A DNA stretch of 64,000 bases, taken from Phocoena phocoena (taxonomy: Eukaryota > Chordata > Mammalia > Artiodactyla > Phocoenidae). Below the pieces are notes generated by a model. The model did not search any database. It was not told the origin of the DNA and worked only from the letters and a program-made list of their open reading frames with translations. Shown one piece after another: positions 22,221 through 34,290 of this stretch; within the stretch, counting starts at the first letter, position 1; each line of letters begins with the position of its first letter. Location: the NCBI RefSeq assembly GCF_963924675.1, contig NC_089222.1:116079316-116143315 (forward strand). Direction: 5' to 3'. A program made the position numbers and the translations under genes.

Positions 22221-24189
22221 TGATTTTCATTATTTCAAAAAATTATGAGAAAGAGAATCATTACTTCAGAAAAGAAATAAAATTTTCTTATTTTTTGTTT
22301 CTTATTTCTGAAGATAAACCTTATTGTATCACTAGAACTAAAAACTTTTCAATTGTGATTTGTGGATAGGAGCTGTTGTAACATGAATGCTGTAGTAATT
22401 TAAGAAATTTGGGAAGCATCTAACTCAGTTATTTCTTCTCACAGAGAAGAAGGCAAATGCAGAGAAGTAATCTGCTCAAGTCACAAAACTCATGATTCAG
22501 TCAACATAAGAAACTTGTCTTATGTCTAGTGTTCAATATCTTATCTGCTATGCTTATAGGATTGGTTTTTGGTTTTATAATCTGAAAATTTCATGACAAA
22601 TTTTAACTGTGCTTGAAAAATCTTCTTAGAGATTAATTGGAAGAGTGTTAGGTTCTTTTTTACCTTTTTTTTTGAAAATTTATAGGACATTCTCATAATA
22701 TGCATTGTATACATTGTTGGTTAGAATATTTTCTATTTAAATAATTCATTAATGACTTTGGAGAATGATATAAAACCTTCAAATTTGGAAAGAGTAATAG
22801 CACATATTTTGAGGATCTGGGAGAACTGCGATTTTTTAACTAAAGAACATTTGTAGTTATAGGCACTGCTGACAAACTTCACTGAGTTTTAATTTTAGTT
22901 TTACTTTGCAAACTGAATTTTTTAAGTAACCTTTATATTAAACAAAGCTTTCCTCATCTAGCCTATTCTTGTAACCTTGATTTTTTTTTCCCCTCCCTTA
23001 ATCATCATTAGGTTCCCCTGCCTCAGTTCTAACCAATTTCTTGTTCCTTGAATAGATTCAACTCAATTTCCTTGTGTTTTTTTGGTTTAAATTTGAAATC
23101 CACTGCCATGCTTTTCTCATAATTTTAAGAGAGTAAAATAGGTATTCAGGAAAAGTTTTCCAGTTGCCTTGCAAATACAAAGTGGCAATGAGTTTTACAG
23201 AGACTCAAATACGTCATTGTAAGATAGAAAGAAAGGGTTACATCAGATCAATAAGACTTGTGTTAGGAACAAACATTACACCACTTGTTGACAGTCATTT
23301 CCATTTTCTCAGAAAGGACCTTGTTGTGTGCCACAACTGTGTTTTTGATCTTGAAAATGAAATCACCAGCAAGCACTACAGTTTCCCATTTATTAAAATA
23401 AGTTTCTGCTTAGTTTCTAAACTAATCTCTCTCACTTGTGTATCTCAGAAGGGCAGAGATACATTATAGAAACTTTCCAAATGACCGCCAACACACATAT
23501 TATTAAAATCATGTATTTTTCTCAAAATCATTTAGGGGACAATTTTGTGGAGAGTATTTTAAGTAGACTACTTAAAGCATCATGAAACAATGAAAAAAGC
23601 ACTGTTCTCTAAGGATCGCTTTGTGAATTAAATATATGATACTTGTCACTTCTCAAGATGAAATATTAATACCATGAAAAATGTTTTAAGGCTCAATGTT
23701 CTATGATATATATTCATTTATTATAAACATTAAATAATGGGTATAGTGACAATGTGTATGATTTCTAGAAGCTTCCATTTTCATAGCCCATTCACACCAA
23801 ATTTTCCCTGCTTTCTCATCATTTCATAAGTGTACAAAGAAAAAAAAAATGTAAATAGCTTCATGTTTATCAAAATTCAAAGGACTCATCTACAAGTTGT
23901 TGAGATTGTAACACTTCCTTTACACTTAATAGTTTTTGTAGACGCTAACGATTTAATAAATGCCACAGATTTTTAGAACAGTGTCCCGACTAGATGATTC
24001 AAACACCTTGAATAGGGCACTGAAATAACTTTTCTCTGAGAAGACTGATGACTGTATAAGATGAGGAAAGTTGAGAACAACAACACTGACTTACCCTTAT
24101 ATATTTTAGTAGTAAAATATATATATTTTGTACCAGCGTTCAAGAAATATGATTTCATACTGATTTTAGGGCTTCACAAAAATAGCAGG

Positions 24190-24310
24190 AAGAAAAGAAA
24201 GCTTGGAAAGTTAAGAAACTTGCTTAACTTTGCACAGCCCTTGAGGGGAACACCGGGAACTCCCGATTTCAAATCCAGGGCTCCTTTCCTCACAGCATTC
24301 TGCCTCCCAA
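24190..24310 (+). repeat. MIR SINE fragment
   Basis: The order 'gttaagaaacttgcttaact', 'tgcacagcccttgagggg', 'ctcccgatttcaaatccagg' and 'cattctgcctccc' follows the 3' half of MIR. The plus-strand frame at 24061-24342 overlaps it and is not a gene. Confidence 0.6.
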
Positions 24311-24711
24311 GTAAACTGTATGACAAGGAGAGGAAAATGTGAAAAACAGATTTTTTCCCCCTTCCTTTAATCTTTACTTCTGCTGTCTTGGAAAGACCAA
24401 ATGAGAGTTTTATGTGAGGTGAAATTTACCTTAAATTTTGAGTTTATTAAATAATCTAGAATTGTAAAACTGTAATTTTGAATAAGAAAACTCAAGTATT
24501 GAAAGGATTCCAAAAGATGCTAGGTGAAAGTGTCAATTTAAAAAAGAATCCACGAAGAATCACTGAATAGAGAAGGTTGTTGCAATGAGATGAAATTTAG
24601 CTGAAGTCAGATCCCATTGATCTTTATACTTTCAGTTTCATTGTCCCAAGATATTATTGTCACTCTGCATGTGATTTAATAAATGAAAATCTTGTTGGAT
24701 TCATTTCCATA

Positions 24712-24765
24712 TGTTTAGATAAGACTACACAGGGTCAATATCTGTTTAGATAAGACTACACAGGG
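24712..24765 (+). repeat. Short tandem duplication (two 23-bp copies, 31-bp offset)
   Basis: TGTTTAGATAAGACTACACAGGG occurs in two pieces of identical sequence, at 24712-24734 and 24743-24765, separated by 'tcaatatc'. It is a local duplication without a known family. Confidence 0.93.
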
Positions 24766-25375
24766 GTAAAGTAGTCCGTTATTGTTCCAAATTCAAAATT
24801 TATAAAATCAAACTAGAAATAAATGTTGAAGACGAGTAAGTTTGCACATAATTTTAGCGTTATCAAACTGAAGGACTAAATCAATTATCTTGATAGTATT
24901 TTTTAATTATATTTTTCACTTGTGTTTGTCATTTATCTAGTGTTCTTTTCCCCAAATTAACCTTTCACCTCTACTAGTGACATCTCAGTGCCTCTTGAAT
25001 AGCAGCAGCTCATAAAAGGATCATCTAATTGTTTAATGCACAGTATTGGATGTAAGTACCACAGAAGACAGGATGAGGCCTGTTAACAAATCTGACATGG
25101 CTGTGGGTGTGAGAACCATTCTACTCTGATGTTTAGTCAAACCAATCACCTACTTTTTTCCTAAAAAATGGTGTCAGACCAACGACTAATATATCTGGGT
25201 CTACACTGAGAATGTTTCTTTGTAGGTGAACCTCATTTTAGTAAAGAATTAAAATTGGAACAATACTGGAATGTCTGGACTGGCAAGTTGGAGCTACATA
25301 TTAACGTTTCAATGCTGATTTTTCACACGAATATTCAACTTTATCCAAAGGAATTAATCTTACAAAGAAACACAC

Positions 25376-25441
25376 ACAAATATGTGTATATATATGTATA
25401 TACATATTATATATGTATATATAAATTTATATATATATATA
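25376..25441. repeat. TA/TATG-rich microsatellite
   Basis: An interrupted run of TATA, TATG and ATAT units. It has no other recognisable content. Confidence 0.85.
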
Positions 25442-25564
25442 AACTTTCAGGGTTGACAATTTATCTATGACTTTTGACTAATTTGAAACAGTATTAAAAC
25501 AGAAAGGCCATGTCCCAACATCTGCGAGGGCCATTTCGTTTTAGCCATTTAATTAATGACTATA

Positions 25565-25680
25565 TTCCCCATTAGACTGCAAATTTTTGCCCCTGGCTCT
25601 AGATTAAGTATCCAATAGAATCCTTGGCACATAGTAGGCACTCAGAATATTATTAAATTATTAAATGAATCTTTGAAAAG
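25565..25680 (+). repeat. L2 3' end fragment
   Basis: The segments 'attagactgcaaat', 'atccttggcacatagtaggcactcag' (quoted in part) and 'attaaatgaatcttt' match the order of the L2 LINE 3' end. Confidence 0.6.
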
Positions 25681-27629
25681 TCAATAATTTTTATTTTATC
25701 CCTATTATTTATCCATGATATAAGACTGCATCTCTTACCCTCATTAACTTGGATAAATAGATCTGCTATTGGTTACAAACTGCGACATTGAAAAAGCAGT
25801 GAAAAGGCACCGAAATAGGAATCTGGAAATAGGGGTTTGGGTCACAGCTCCTCTTCTAGGTTGACTGTGGCCCGTCCGTGCTTTTGGAATAAAGTAGGAT
25901 TTTACTTTTTGGACTAGTGAAAATTGACTACTATTCTCAAGATAATCTGAGACTTGAAAATGTAAATGTTAAAAATGCATATTATATATTCAAGTGTCAG
26001 ATTATGAAACTCTCTCTAACTCTACACTAGTCTCACCTGGCATTCTTCTACTCCTTATCTTTCACGTGTCACCAATACACGCCTGTCTTGCCCTTTCTCT
26101 TCTCATTACTCTCAGTTTATCCCAGCTATAATGCCTTCCTCTTCCAGCATGTAGGGCTTGTGATGGAGCAACTAAAGAGCACAGAGGAAAATTGTGACTC
26201 CTATCTCTGTTGTCCTACACAGCAGCTGGGGTGTAACATTGGTCTCCTCAATATGTTCCCATTTCATTTATCTCACCCAAATTCTTGCAAGTATTGTCTA
26301 GGATAACCTAGAATTAAGTGAAACCCTGGAATTCAGCCTTTCTTTTGGTGGTATTTATGTTAAAAAAAAAAAAAAAGATTTGGAGGTAGCTTACATATTT
26401 CTAAAAAAATACTTTTCGTTACTTACATAAGCAATATTTCAAAACTCTCAAAGAATGCACTTGGAAGAAAGGGTAAAGAGGTATAAAGGATACTTCTACC
26501 AGACTTAGTCATGGGTAAAAGAAACACAAGGCAGAAATAACAGCTGGTGGCAGAAGAAATTCAGTCACAAACTCACACTGGGCTAAGATAATGTTCTTGA
26601 GGATATGAAGCATGAGATTTTCTCTGCCCTTGAAGGCAGAGGGGTAAATGCAGGGAGAAGAACAGGCATATCAAAGATTCAGGACCAAACTAAGATGTAT
26701 CCTTAGACTAAAAGGACGACCGGACTAAGTAAGGGCTAAGGGATGGAGAACTGTCAAGCTCACTTGCCAGCAGGTGGAGGCAGCGAGAAAGGTGTGGAAT
26801 TGTCCAGATCTATGACTCGAGATGTACAAAGTTGGTTCCCCAACTGGGAAAAAACAACCATGAAACAATCTTTTACAGAATCATTCCTTTTGATAGACTT
26901 TAAGTCTAAAATCTCATTAGGAGAGTAAAATATCTCAATTATTTCTTGGTTCGATAGGTTTTGTCAGCTTCCCTATAAATGTAATTGCTATATTTAGCAA
27001 TATTACTATGAGAAAACGCATTGAAACAAATGTGAAGAATTGCTTTTTCCATAACCCACATAACCTACAGCCCCTTGTAGTCTCCATATGATGAATAATT
27101 CCTTTAATTCCTATCAATCATTCCATTACTGAGTCATGAGTTTACCCTAGCATAAATATGCATATGTCTTTAAGAATATAGTACAGTTCTTTCAGCAAAT
27201 TCATTTAAACGTCAATCCTTAAAAAAAACTTGAAATATAACAATAGGTACATGATTCTTCTCCATAGAAATTATCCTGTGTTTTGGGGAGAAAGATGAAT
27301 TTCATGGGTATTCTTAGGTGCCTGTGGTGGGAGCGAGGAGGGAAGAGTAAGAAAAAGTTTAGTGTTGAGTCAAACTATGTAGAAAAAAGAAAAAAAATGT
27401 ACTAAAAACTTACATGTGATCAAATGTATGCATATATATAAATTACCTACGTGAACATATTTCTTAAGATTTTTAATTATATTAAAATATCTTAAAATAG
27501 TTATATTTCTCAAGCATCTGGGTAAAAGAATAATTAATTAACAAACCTCTTCTTAGGACTCAAACTTGTTTTCGTTATTTAGAATGCATCTGGAATAAAT
27601 ATTTGTTGCATAAGCGATCATATCCCTTG
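25681..27629. other. No gene seen; possible weak MIR near 25.8 kb
   Basis: At about 25790-25900 the wording 'ggaatctggaaataggggtttgggtcacagctcc' (in part) resembles the 5' half of MIR. The rest is unique, with an A-run near 26361-26375. The open frames (26088-26306, 26743-26928, 26935-27117) show nothing recognisable. Confidence 0.45.
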
Positions 27630-27639
27630 TATCATATTT

Positions 27640-27890
27640 AAATTTAAAAGATTAATTCATTATTTCTTTAAAAGATATGTGTTGAGTGCCTACTATGAGC
27701 CAGGGATTTAAAATGGAATGAAATATTTCAAAGTCCTTGCCCTTGTGAAGCTTATATTCCAGTGCCAGAGAAATAACATAAACAAAAATAAAGTTAAATA
27801 TATAATATGCTATTTGGGAATACATTCCATAGATAAAAATTAATTAGGGACAGTGATAGAGAATACTGAGAGTGTTGCAATTGAATACAA
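27640..27890 (+). repeat. Old interspersed repeat, family uncertain
   Basis: The segment 'gttgagtgcctactatgagc', followed by 'ccttgcccttgtgaagctta' and 'attccagtgccagagaaata', is the best of four weak copies in the window of a common mammalian repeat with this wording. Confidence 0.55.
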
Positions 27891-28599
27891 TGTGAAAATG
27901 GCAAAATACATGTTAACCCTCATTCTTGGGACAGGTACTATTAGCTTCTTCCTCCCAGGTAAGTCAGATTAGCTCAGGCTCTCGTTGTTGTGAGACGTTT
28001 CCCTTGAGTGTATATTATTTATGTTTGGACTCTGTTTTATCCAGTATTTAATTTATTCCTAAGCAATCATTTGGTTTAGACCATTCATTCTAAACAACAC
28101 AAGACTGTGAATGAATTTTTTTCCTTTAGTCTATTTTCCTTTAAGAGTAACTGTAAGCATAGCTGCTGTAAAACTCCAGATGGAAAGGAAACAGTTCGAT
28201 ACCATCTTTTCTTCATCTGCATTGCCGTGGCACTCAGTTTCTCATTGCACACGGGACCTTGAAAATTCCAGGCCTCAGATGTGGTCACATGTATCCTCTG
28301 CTGACTACTACAGATTTGCCTTCAAATGAACCACAGGAATGTTTCTTTTTTAATAATCAACAGCTTCTCTTGTAATGTATTTTTTTTGTTTTGTTTTTAC
28401 GTATAGGCTAGCAGCATTGGTCCCAAATTTTAGCCTTAGCTGGTGGGCTACCTTCCCTATGGGAGTTTTAAAATCACCATATTAAGCTAATTGTTTGTAA
28501 CTCTTGTCAAGGGCTATGGAAAAAAAAAAAATCTTCCAGAGTCTTGAGAAAATATGACAATCCAGGATCTATTTATATTGATAATGCTTTTAATGATTT
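27891..28599. other. No gene or clear repeat seen
   Basis: Unique AT-rich DNA. The overlapping frames on opposite strands at 28085-28329 are unsupported. Confidence 0.45.
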
Positions 28600-29033
28600 G
28601 ACCCAACGTCCTTATTATGCATATTGTCACATTATGACACCACCTTAAGTGACATACCTTCTAATGAATTGTGAGAGAAAGGTCTCCAACCAGTCTAAGC
28701 TTGGAGTCAAATTTTAAATTAGGCAGGCAAACTTTGGGAAAAGGGTCCACTTCCATTCCATGATAGATGGTCATGAAATCTGCCATTAACATTGCTCCAG
28801 AGGTATAAACTTTCCCTTAACCTTCTGACAAAAGACATTTTCATATATTGAGACATAGGAAAGTCATTTTGGCTTGTACATGAGTTAACTTGAATTTTAT
28901 GCTAACTAAAATAGCCTGTTTGTGACCTATCAAACATACACTGTATATCTGCTTAACTATTAGAGAAAAGGACACATTGGCCAAAAGTAAAGAATGTCCA
29001 TGTTAAAAATAAAGATTAAATGCCTCTTGCTAC

Positions 29034-29371
29034 TGGACCTAGAGACTGTCATACAGAGTGAAGTAAGTTAGAAAGAGAAAAACAAGTATCATATATTAAC
29101 ACATAGATGTGGAATCTAGAAAAATGGTACAGATGAACTGGTCTGCAAGGCAGAAATAGAGACACATATGTAGAGAAAAAACATATGGACACCAAGGGGG
29201 GAAAGGGAGGGGTGGGATGAATTCGGAGATTGGGATTGACATATATAAACTAATATGTATAAAATAGATAACTAATGAGAACCTGCTGTATAGCACAGGG
29301 AACTCCACTTCGCTGTACAGTAGAAACTAACACACCATTAAAAAAAAACTATACCCCAATAAAAATAAAAT
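29034..29371 (+). mobile_element. L1 3' UTR fragment inserted in or beside an LTR
   Basis: The order 'actggacctagagactgtca', 'gtgaagtaagttagaaagag', the G-rich 'ggggaaagggaggggtggg', 'tgctgtatagcacagggaac', 'gaaactaacacacca' and 'ataccccaataaaaataaa' is the L1 ORF2 end plus 3' UTR. The flanks 'aaatgcctcttgct' and 'aaatatctcttcct' may be a diverged target duplication (about 11 of 14 identical). Confidence 0.85.
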
Positions 29372-29695
29372 ATCTCTTCCTAGGATGCAAATGTTGGTCC
29401 TCCTTTGATGATAAGACACCCTTCCTGGGTGCCAAGGCCATGCTGACTTGCTGTGCACATGCTGGACTGTTTTTTGTTTTGTTTTGTCTTTAAACCTTGA
29501 AGACATGTAACCCTGACTTGTTAAATGTTCTTTGTTCTGACAAGATATAAAACTGTGCTGAAAACCCTGCTTCTCCAGAGCAGTTTCCCAGAGTAATCTG
29601 GGAAGTGGGCTTCTGGGCTAGTCCTCAGTTTGGCTCAAATAAAACTCTTTTCTTATTATTGATTGTTTATTGATTATTTTCGCTGACACTTCAAA
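29372..29695 (+). mobile_element. Retroviral LTR 3' part (ERV1-like), solo
   Basis: The block has a plausible promoter ('gatataaaactgtgctg' near 29543), a downstream polyadenylation signal ('ctcaaataaaactctttt' near 29634-29651) and an end near 'attattttcgctgaca' around 29690. That spacing and wording are typical of gammaretrovirus-like LTRs. The upstream part may continue to the left of the L1 tail at 29034-29371 (about 28600-29033). No gag, pol or env follows. Confidence 0.6.
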
Positions 29696-29721
29696 AATAG
29701 TTACTAATGGGTATAAAATAT

Positions 29722-30026
29722 ATACTAATGAGGGCTCCCCTGGTGGCGCAGTGGTTGAGAATCTGCCTGCCAATGCAGGGGACATGGGTTCGAGCCCTGG
29801 TCTGGGGGGAATCCCGCATGCCACAGAGCAACTGGACCCGTGAGCCACAACTACTGAGCCTGCGCGTCTGGAGCCTGTACTCCGCAGCGGGAGAGGCCGT
29901 GACAGTGAGAGGCCCGCGATGAAGAGTAGCCCCCGCTCACCGCAACTGGAGAAAGCCCTCGCACAGAAACGAAGACCCAACACAGCCATAAATAAATAAA
30001 TAAATACATACATACATACTAATGAG
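29722..30026 (+). mobile_element. tRNA-derived SINE, long CHR form
   Basis: The body starts 'ggctcccctggtggcgcagtgg' (in part) with the A-box-like 'tggcgcagtggttgaga' and the B-box-like 'ggttcgagccctggtc'. It continues through 'ccgcaactggagaaagccc' to 'acgaagacccaacacagcc' and an (AAAT)n/(CATA)n tail. The duplication ATACTAATGAG is present at 29722-29732 and 30016-30026. The 131-codon minus-strand frame across it is not a gene. Confidence 0.93.
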
Positions 30027-31238
30027 TATAATTATAATCATTAATATTCATATAATTCTAAATAATTTTAAGTATGTGACTATTCAGTAACAAGATGTGA
30101 AATTATCCACACCCCAAAGACAAGAAGAGAAGAGAATGCAAGTGTGATGAGAGCAGGGGTTTTGTTTAAGAAATTCACCTTGAACGGTGTCTCACACTCA
30201 ACAGGTGTTCAACAGATGTTTGATTAATAAATGAAGAAATGGTACCTGTCCATGTCAAAAAAATCTATGTAGATGTCAAGGTCATACCCTTGCAAATTAA
30301 AGGTTCATCCTTTCTATGGAAAGAAAATGGCTATCAAATAAACTGACTCATTTAAAAAGCATAACTTTAAAATGTCAGCGCTACATAGCAAAATCTTCAT
30401 CAAATGTTTATGAAATAAAACATAAGTCTAAGAGAATTTGATTTTCAGATTTTACGTAGGAGGCATTTAAATCCAAATACATTTTTTACATTAGTTATTA
30501 AAACTGTGGTATTTTCTTCACTTACTTAGTATACATCTCCAAATATTTGAACTTGCATACTTTTGACACAGGAACTGGGTTAGATCTTTGCTTTTCTAAG
30601 TACTCTAACTTTTTTAAAGATAACAATTGAGAAAAAAATTGTGAACAGACATTTAAATGCCAGATCAAGAGCTCTATCAAAACTTCTCCCCCCGCTTTGA
30701 AAAAAATCTGGTTTTATTTATAGTGCTACACTAGATTGGCTATAAAAAAGAGATTTTTCTTTTGAGGAAAGCAGAGGAATGGTTGAGTACATCCTGCATC
30801 TGGCACTGGTGATCTTGGAAACACATGGAACTGGTGTCCAATTACCCTTCTTCCACTTTCTGGGGTTATCACACGATCCGTTCTTCTCTCCTGACAAACA
30901 CATGGAAGACAGGGCTCTGTACGTGAATGTCCACTGTCCTGGCTTGGAATAATTAGAATGTAATTAACACCAGCTAGAAATACTGTATTTTTCCTTTCTA
31001 TACTGTATATGGTAGAGCATGTACTTCTAAGAAATATATATATTACTAAAGACCTTGAGATGACCCTAAATATACAGAGAAATTTAGGTTAATGTAATAA
31101 TGATTCTTCCCACCACTTACATACTGCTGGAGGAAAATTTGCTGTTCTCAAACAAATTTAGAGAGAATAACTGAATTGATTAAGACTAAGTAAATTTCTC
31201 CTAAAACTGAATTTTGGGTGGGGGGAGAGTGTCTGTTG
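30027..31238. other. No gene seen; weak L2/MIR tail
   Basis: The segment around 30178-30240, including 'cacactcaacaggtgttcaa' and 'gattaataaatga', resembles an L2/MIR 3' tail. The rest is unique AT-rich DNA. Confidence 0.45.
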
Positions 31239-31247
31239 ACATATATA

Positions 31248-31305
<58 letters not shown>
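31239..31305. repeat. (TA)n microsatellite, about 65 bp
   Basis: A nearly pure TA run interrupted once by 'tgtgtgta'. A perfect alternating TA tract of this length can form cruciforms and is usually unstable in length. Confidence 0.95.
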
Positions 31306-31308
<3 letters not shown>

Positions 31309-31528
31309 TCTAAACTTAAGTTGGGAATTGTTAATGTTCATTAGTAAAAATGGCAAAACAAGAGTATGAGTACCAAATATAAGATCTTAGCCCATTATTT
31401 CACAATGTTGAGAACATAGCAATTGACATATATATAATGAATTTGATTTTATGTGTATTAAATTTCTACTAAGTATTACCTATAAATTTTATGCACCTTC
31501 TTAAGTAAGGTGCTTTACAGTTATAATT

Positions 31529-31768
31529 TAATACTTATTTTATTTTATTTTATTTTTTTTTAGCGTTATGTGGGCCTCTCACTGTTGCGGCCTCTCCCAT
31601 TGCGGAGTACAGGCTCCGGACGCGCAGGCTCAGCGGCCATGGCTCACGGGCCTAGCCGCTCCGCGACATGTGGGATCTTCCCGGACCGGGACACGAACCC
31701 ATGTCCCCTGCATCGGCAGGCGGACTCTAAACCACTGCGCCACCAGGGAAGCCCTAATACTTATTTTA
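31529..31768 (-). mobile_element. tRNA-derived SINE, short cetacean CHR form, minus strand
   Basis: Read on the minus strand, it starts 'gggcttccctggtggcgcag', contains 'tgtccggtccgggaagatcc'-like wording in diverged form, and ends in the 'cctcgcataacgc'-type junction with a poly-A seen as T/TATTT repeats at 31535-31561. The duplication TAATACTTATTTTA occurs at 31529-31542 and 31755-31768. Confidence 0.93.
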
Positions 31769-33350
31769 GATGAATTTTTTAAATCATTTTTAAAACTGTA
31801 GCAGGGAATGATTTTTCAGTGTGCTTAGTACTGATGTCAGTATCATACCCTCTGTTTTGCTCTTTTAAGAAGATGAGCCTCCTATGCCTTAGACATTTTC
31901 ATGGATAAACTTTCCAGGCCTCATACAAATCATCAAAAAATGCGTTGGGATGTTCCGAAGTTTTACAAAATTGCTGAAACTCTCTTTAATGTAAGTTAAA
32001 GCCAGCATTTTTGTGAAGGCAGCTGTTTCCTGATGTTGTTATGCAGTTACACAAGAATATAATTAGCATTTGTAATGTGTATCTAAATTTCAATCTTATT
32101 CCAATTACTGATAGATCCATCATAAATATGAAGTGAAAATGAAAATTGCTTTGCATATGGTTTATGTATATATGCAAACTAGGTTCTCAGATTTCGAACA
32201 CTTTGTCCATCATATTTTTAGACCCATCTATAGCTAAAAGACCTGAAAGGACTCTAGGAGTAGAATGCTTAGTTTTCACATGTAGTGGTGACAGCTGTCC
32301 ACACTGTGGACTAAGTATAATTTAGCACCCCTGCCTCACTCATCAATGATATAGTGACTTACAGAAAGAGGTCAAGATTTGACTTCTGCATATTTCAAAA
32401 TTTAAAGCTTAAGAAATAATATTTTAAATGTACCCAGAAATTCCCTAAAAGTTTAAAATTTTTTCCTGAATATTCTCAAGTATTTATCATCAAAATCATT
32501 AGGTTCAAGTCCTAGAAAAAATTAAGGTTGAAGCTGCTTTTACTATTTTGACTGGAAAGATCTTTTTGTTCAGTTTTGCTGGTAGATACAGCAGTTTAGT
32601 TCCTCGTATTTAAAGACAGACAACATTAAATGACATAACAGTATTCTCCAGGTAGAAATATTGATGTCTTACCCTCAGAAATTGACAGTATACATAATGC
32701 TTATAGTAGGGAACAATAGTTTTGATGTAGGTGAAAGGTTAGGAATGGACCTTCTAGAGATAGAGGAGACAGTCCTCTCTCTAAATATACCAAATTGGCA
32801 GCGACATTGCAACTAAAGCACTGAACTCCCGGGGGCAGATCAGGTACAGGATTCCAACCAGAGATGAGGCCTCCCCTATGTGGTTATGATGGATTAGAAG
32901 GCAAGTCAAGCTGTCCCAGGAGCAAAAGGAAAGATTCTTCTTGTTCCTAAGTACAAAAGTTCAAGGGAGCAAGAGATGCAGTTTGGCCAAACTGAGGAAT
33001 CCATACAGCAGTCTGGGGAGAATTCAAGCTACTTAATAACATTTTATTCCAAATCAGAAAATAAAATACCCAAAAAGCAAACAAACTCGAATAAATGAAA
33101 ACTATGCTCAAACAGGAACATAACACCTATTCTTAAGTGCTCTATGATGTAATCATCTTTTGAAATTATTTTAGCTATTCTGAGCATGATATTGCAGACT
33201 CCCAAGAACTTGAGTTTTTAAGAACCCAAAGAAAGTGATTTTTCCTTTTCTGAAGACTCCTACTAATTCTCAAAGCTGTTTTTAAAACACTATTATTATA
33301 TAAACATGTAGTTGGCCCTAATAAATAGATTCACCCAATAATCACTAAAG
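31769..33350. other. No gene or clear repeat seen
   Basis: About 1.6 kb of unique AT-rich DNA. The segment at 32750-33010 is less AT-rich and reads like an old LTR or processed fragment, but I cannot assign it. Confidence 0.45.
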
Positions 33351-33550
33351 AAATTACATAGGGCTTCCCTGGTGGCGCAGTGGTTGAGAGTCCACCTGCC
33401 GATGCAGGGGACACGGGTTCGTGCCCCGGTCCGGGAAGATCCCACATGCCGCGGAGCAGCTAGGCCCGTGAGCCATGGCCGCTGGGCCTGTGCGTCCGGA
33501 GCCTGTGCTCCGCAATGGGAGAGGCCACAACAGTGAGAGGCTTGCGTAAC

Positions 33551-33584
<34 letters not shown>

Positions 33585-33593
33585 AATTATATA
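33351..33593 (+). mobile_element. tRNA-derived SINE, short cetacean CHR form, with 30-bp poly-A
   Basis: It starts 'gggcttccctggtggcgcag' at 33361, has the B-box-like 'ggttcgtgccccggtccgg', 'cgtccggagcctgtgctccg' and 'caacagtgagaggcttgcgt', and ends with 'aacgc' plus about 30 A's (33553-33582). The long, uninterrupted A tail suggests a young copy. The flanks 'agaaattacata' and 'ggaattatata' are an imperfect possible duplication. Confidence 0.93.
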
Positions 33594-33960
33594 GCACTGG
33601 GCTATATAAAAAATATATGCTCTGATAAAGGTTAATGGATAATGAATATATTATAAGTTAATTTTAATAATTATAAATACAATAGAAATATATGTTTTTG
33701 GCACCAAAAATACAATGCTCTAACCCCTGTTTGAACTCTCACAAATTTCAAATTCGTTGAAAATTTATTTGGGTACAATGCCTTTTGGTTAGGGAAAAAT
33801 ATCAAGTGGATATTTTTCATACTACCAAGAGCACATATTTATTTTACTTGAGAGATTTGTTTAGTAAATGTATTTTTTACTTTTACTTTTTAAAGCTAAA
33901 TAGTATCAGGGCCAACACATTAGAAAATTTAATTGGTCACCGAGATATTTCAAGAAGAGA

Positions 33961-34290
33961 AGAGATGGGGACTTCCCTGGTGGCACAGTGGTTAAGACTC
34001 CACCTGCCAATGCAGGGGACATGAGTTAGAGCCCTAGTCCAGGAAGATCCCACGTGTCACAGAGCAACTAAGTCCATGTGCCACAACTACTGAGCCTGCA
34101 CACCACAACTACTGAAGCCCATGCGCCTACAGCCCATGCTCCGCAACAAGAGAAGCCACTGCAATGAGAAGCCTGCGCACCGCAACGAAGAGTAGCCCCC
34201 GCTTGCCACAACTAGAGAAAGCCTGCTCACAGCAACGAAGACCCAATGCAGTCAAAAATAAAAATAAATTTATGTAAAAAAGAAGAGAAT
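33961..34290 (+). mobile_element. tRNA-derived SINE, long CHR form
   Basis: The body starts near 33968 with 'ggggacttccctggtggcac' and continues through 'cacaactactgagcctgcac', 'gcaatgagaagcctgcgcac', 'cgaagagtagcccccgcttg' and 'acgaagacccaatgcagtca' to an A-rich tail. AAGAAGAGA before and after (near 33952 and 34280) is a likely duplication. Compared with the 29.7-kb copy it has an extra 'ccacaactactgaagccc' unit. Confidence 0.9.

Larger units (their letters stand above)
20355..24189. other. Long stretch without recognised genes; candidate regulatory block at 21.85-22.22 kb
   Basis: This is 3.8 kb of mostly unique AT-rich DNA. It has an A homopolymer near 21824-21837 and a possible weak MIR at about 22405-22520 ('aaggcaaatgcagagaagtaatctgctcaa'). 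The block at 21850-22220 is described separately. The 101-codon frame at 23164-23469 has no recognisable domain. Confidence 0.5.
24311..25564. other. No gene seen; small duplication and AT microsatellite
   Basis: The stretch is mostly unique. It holds the 31-bp-offset duplication at 24712-24765 and the TA/TATG-rich run at about 25376-25441. The 71-codon frame at 25255-25470 reads through that microsatellite and is chance. Confidence 0.5.

Noticed and set aside
29733..29810. tRNA-like gene with A and B box motifs
   Set aside because: The motifs are the internal promoter of a SINE and not a functional tRNA. The cloverleaf and 3' end are not maintained, and the same start recurs in eight other SINEs.
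29618..30013. 131-codon minus-strand open frame
   Set aside because: It reads antisense through a GC-rich SINE. Similar frames appear at 33354, 39351, 40605 and 55053 for the same reason.
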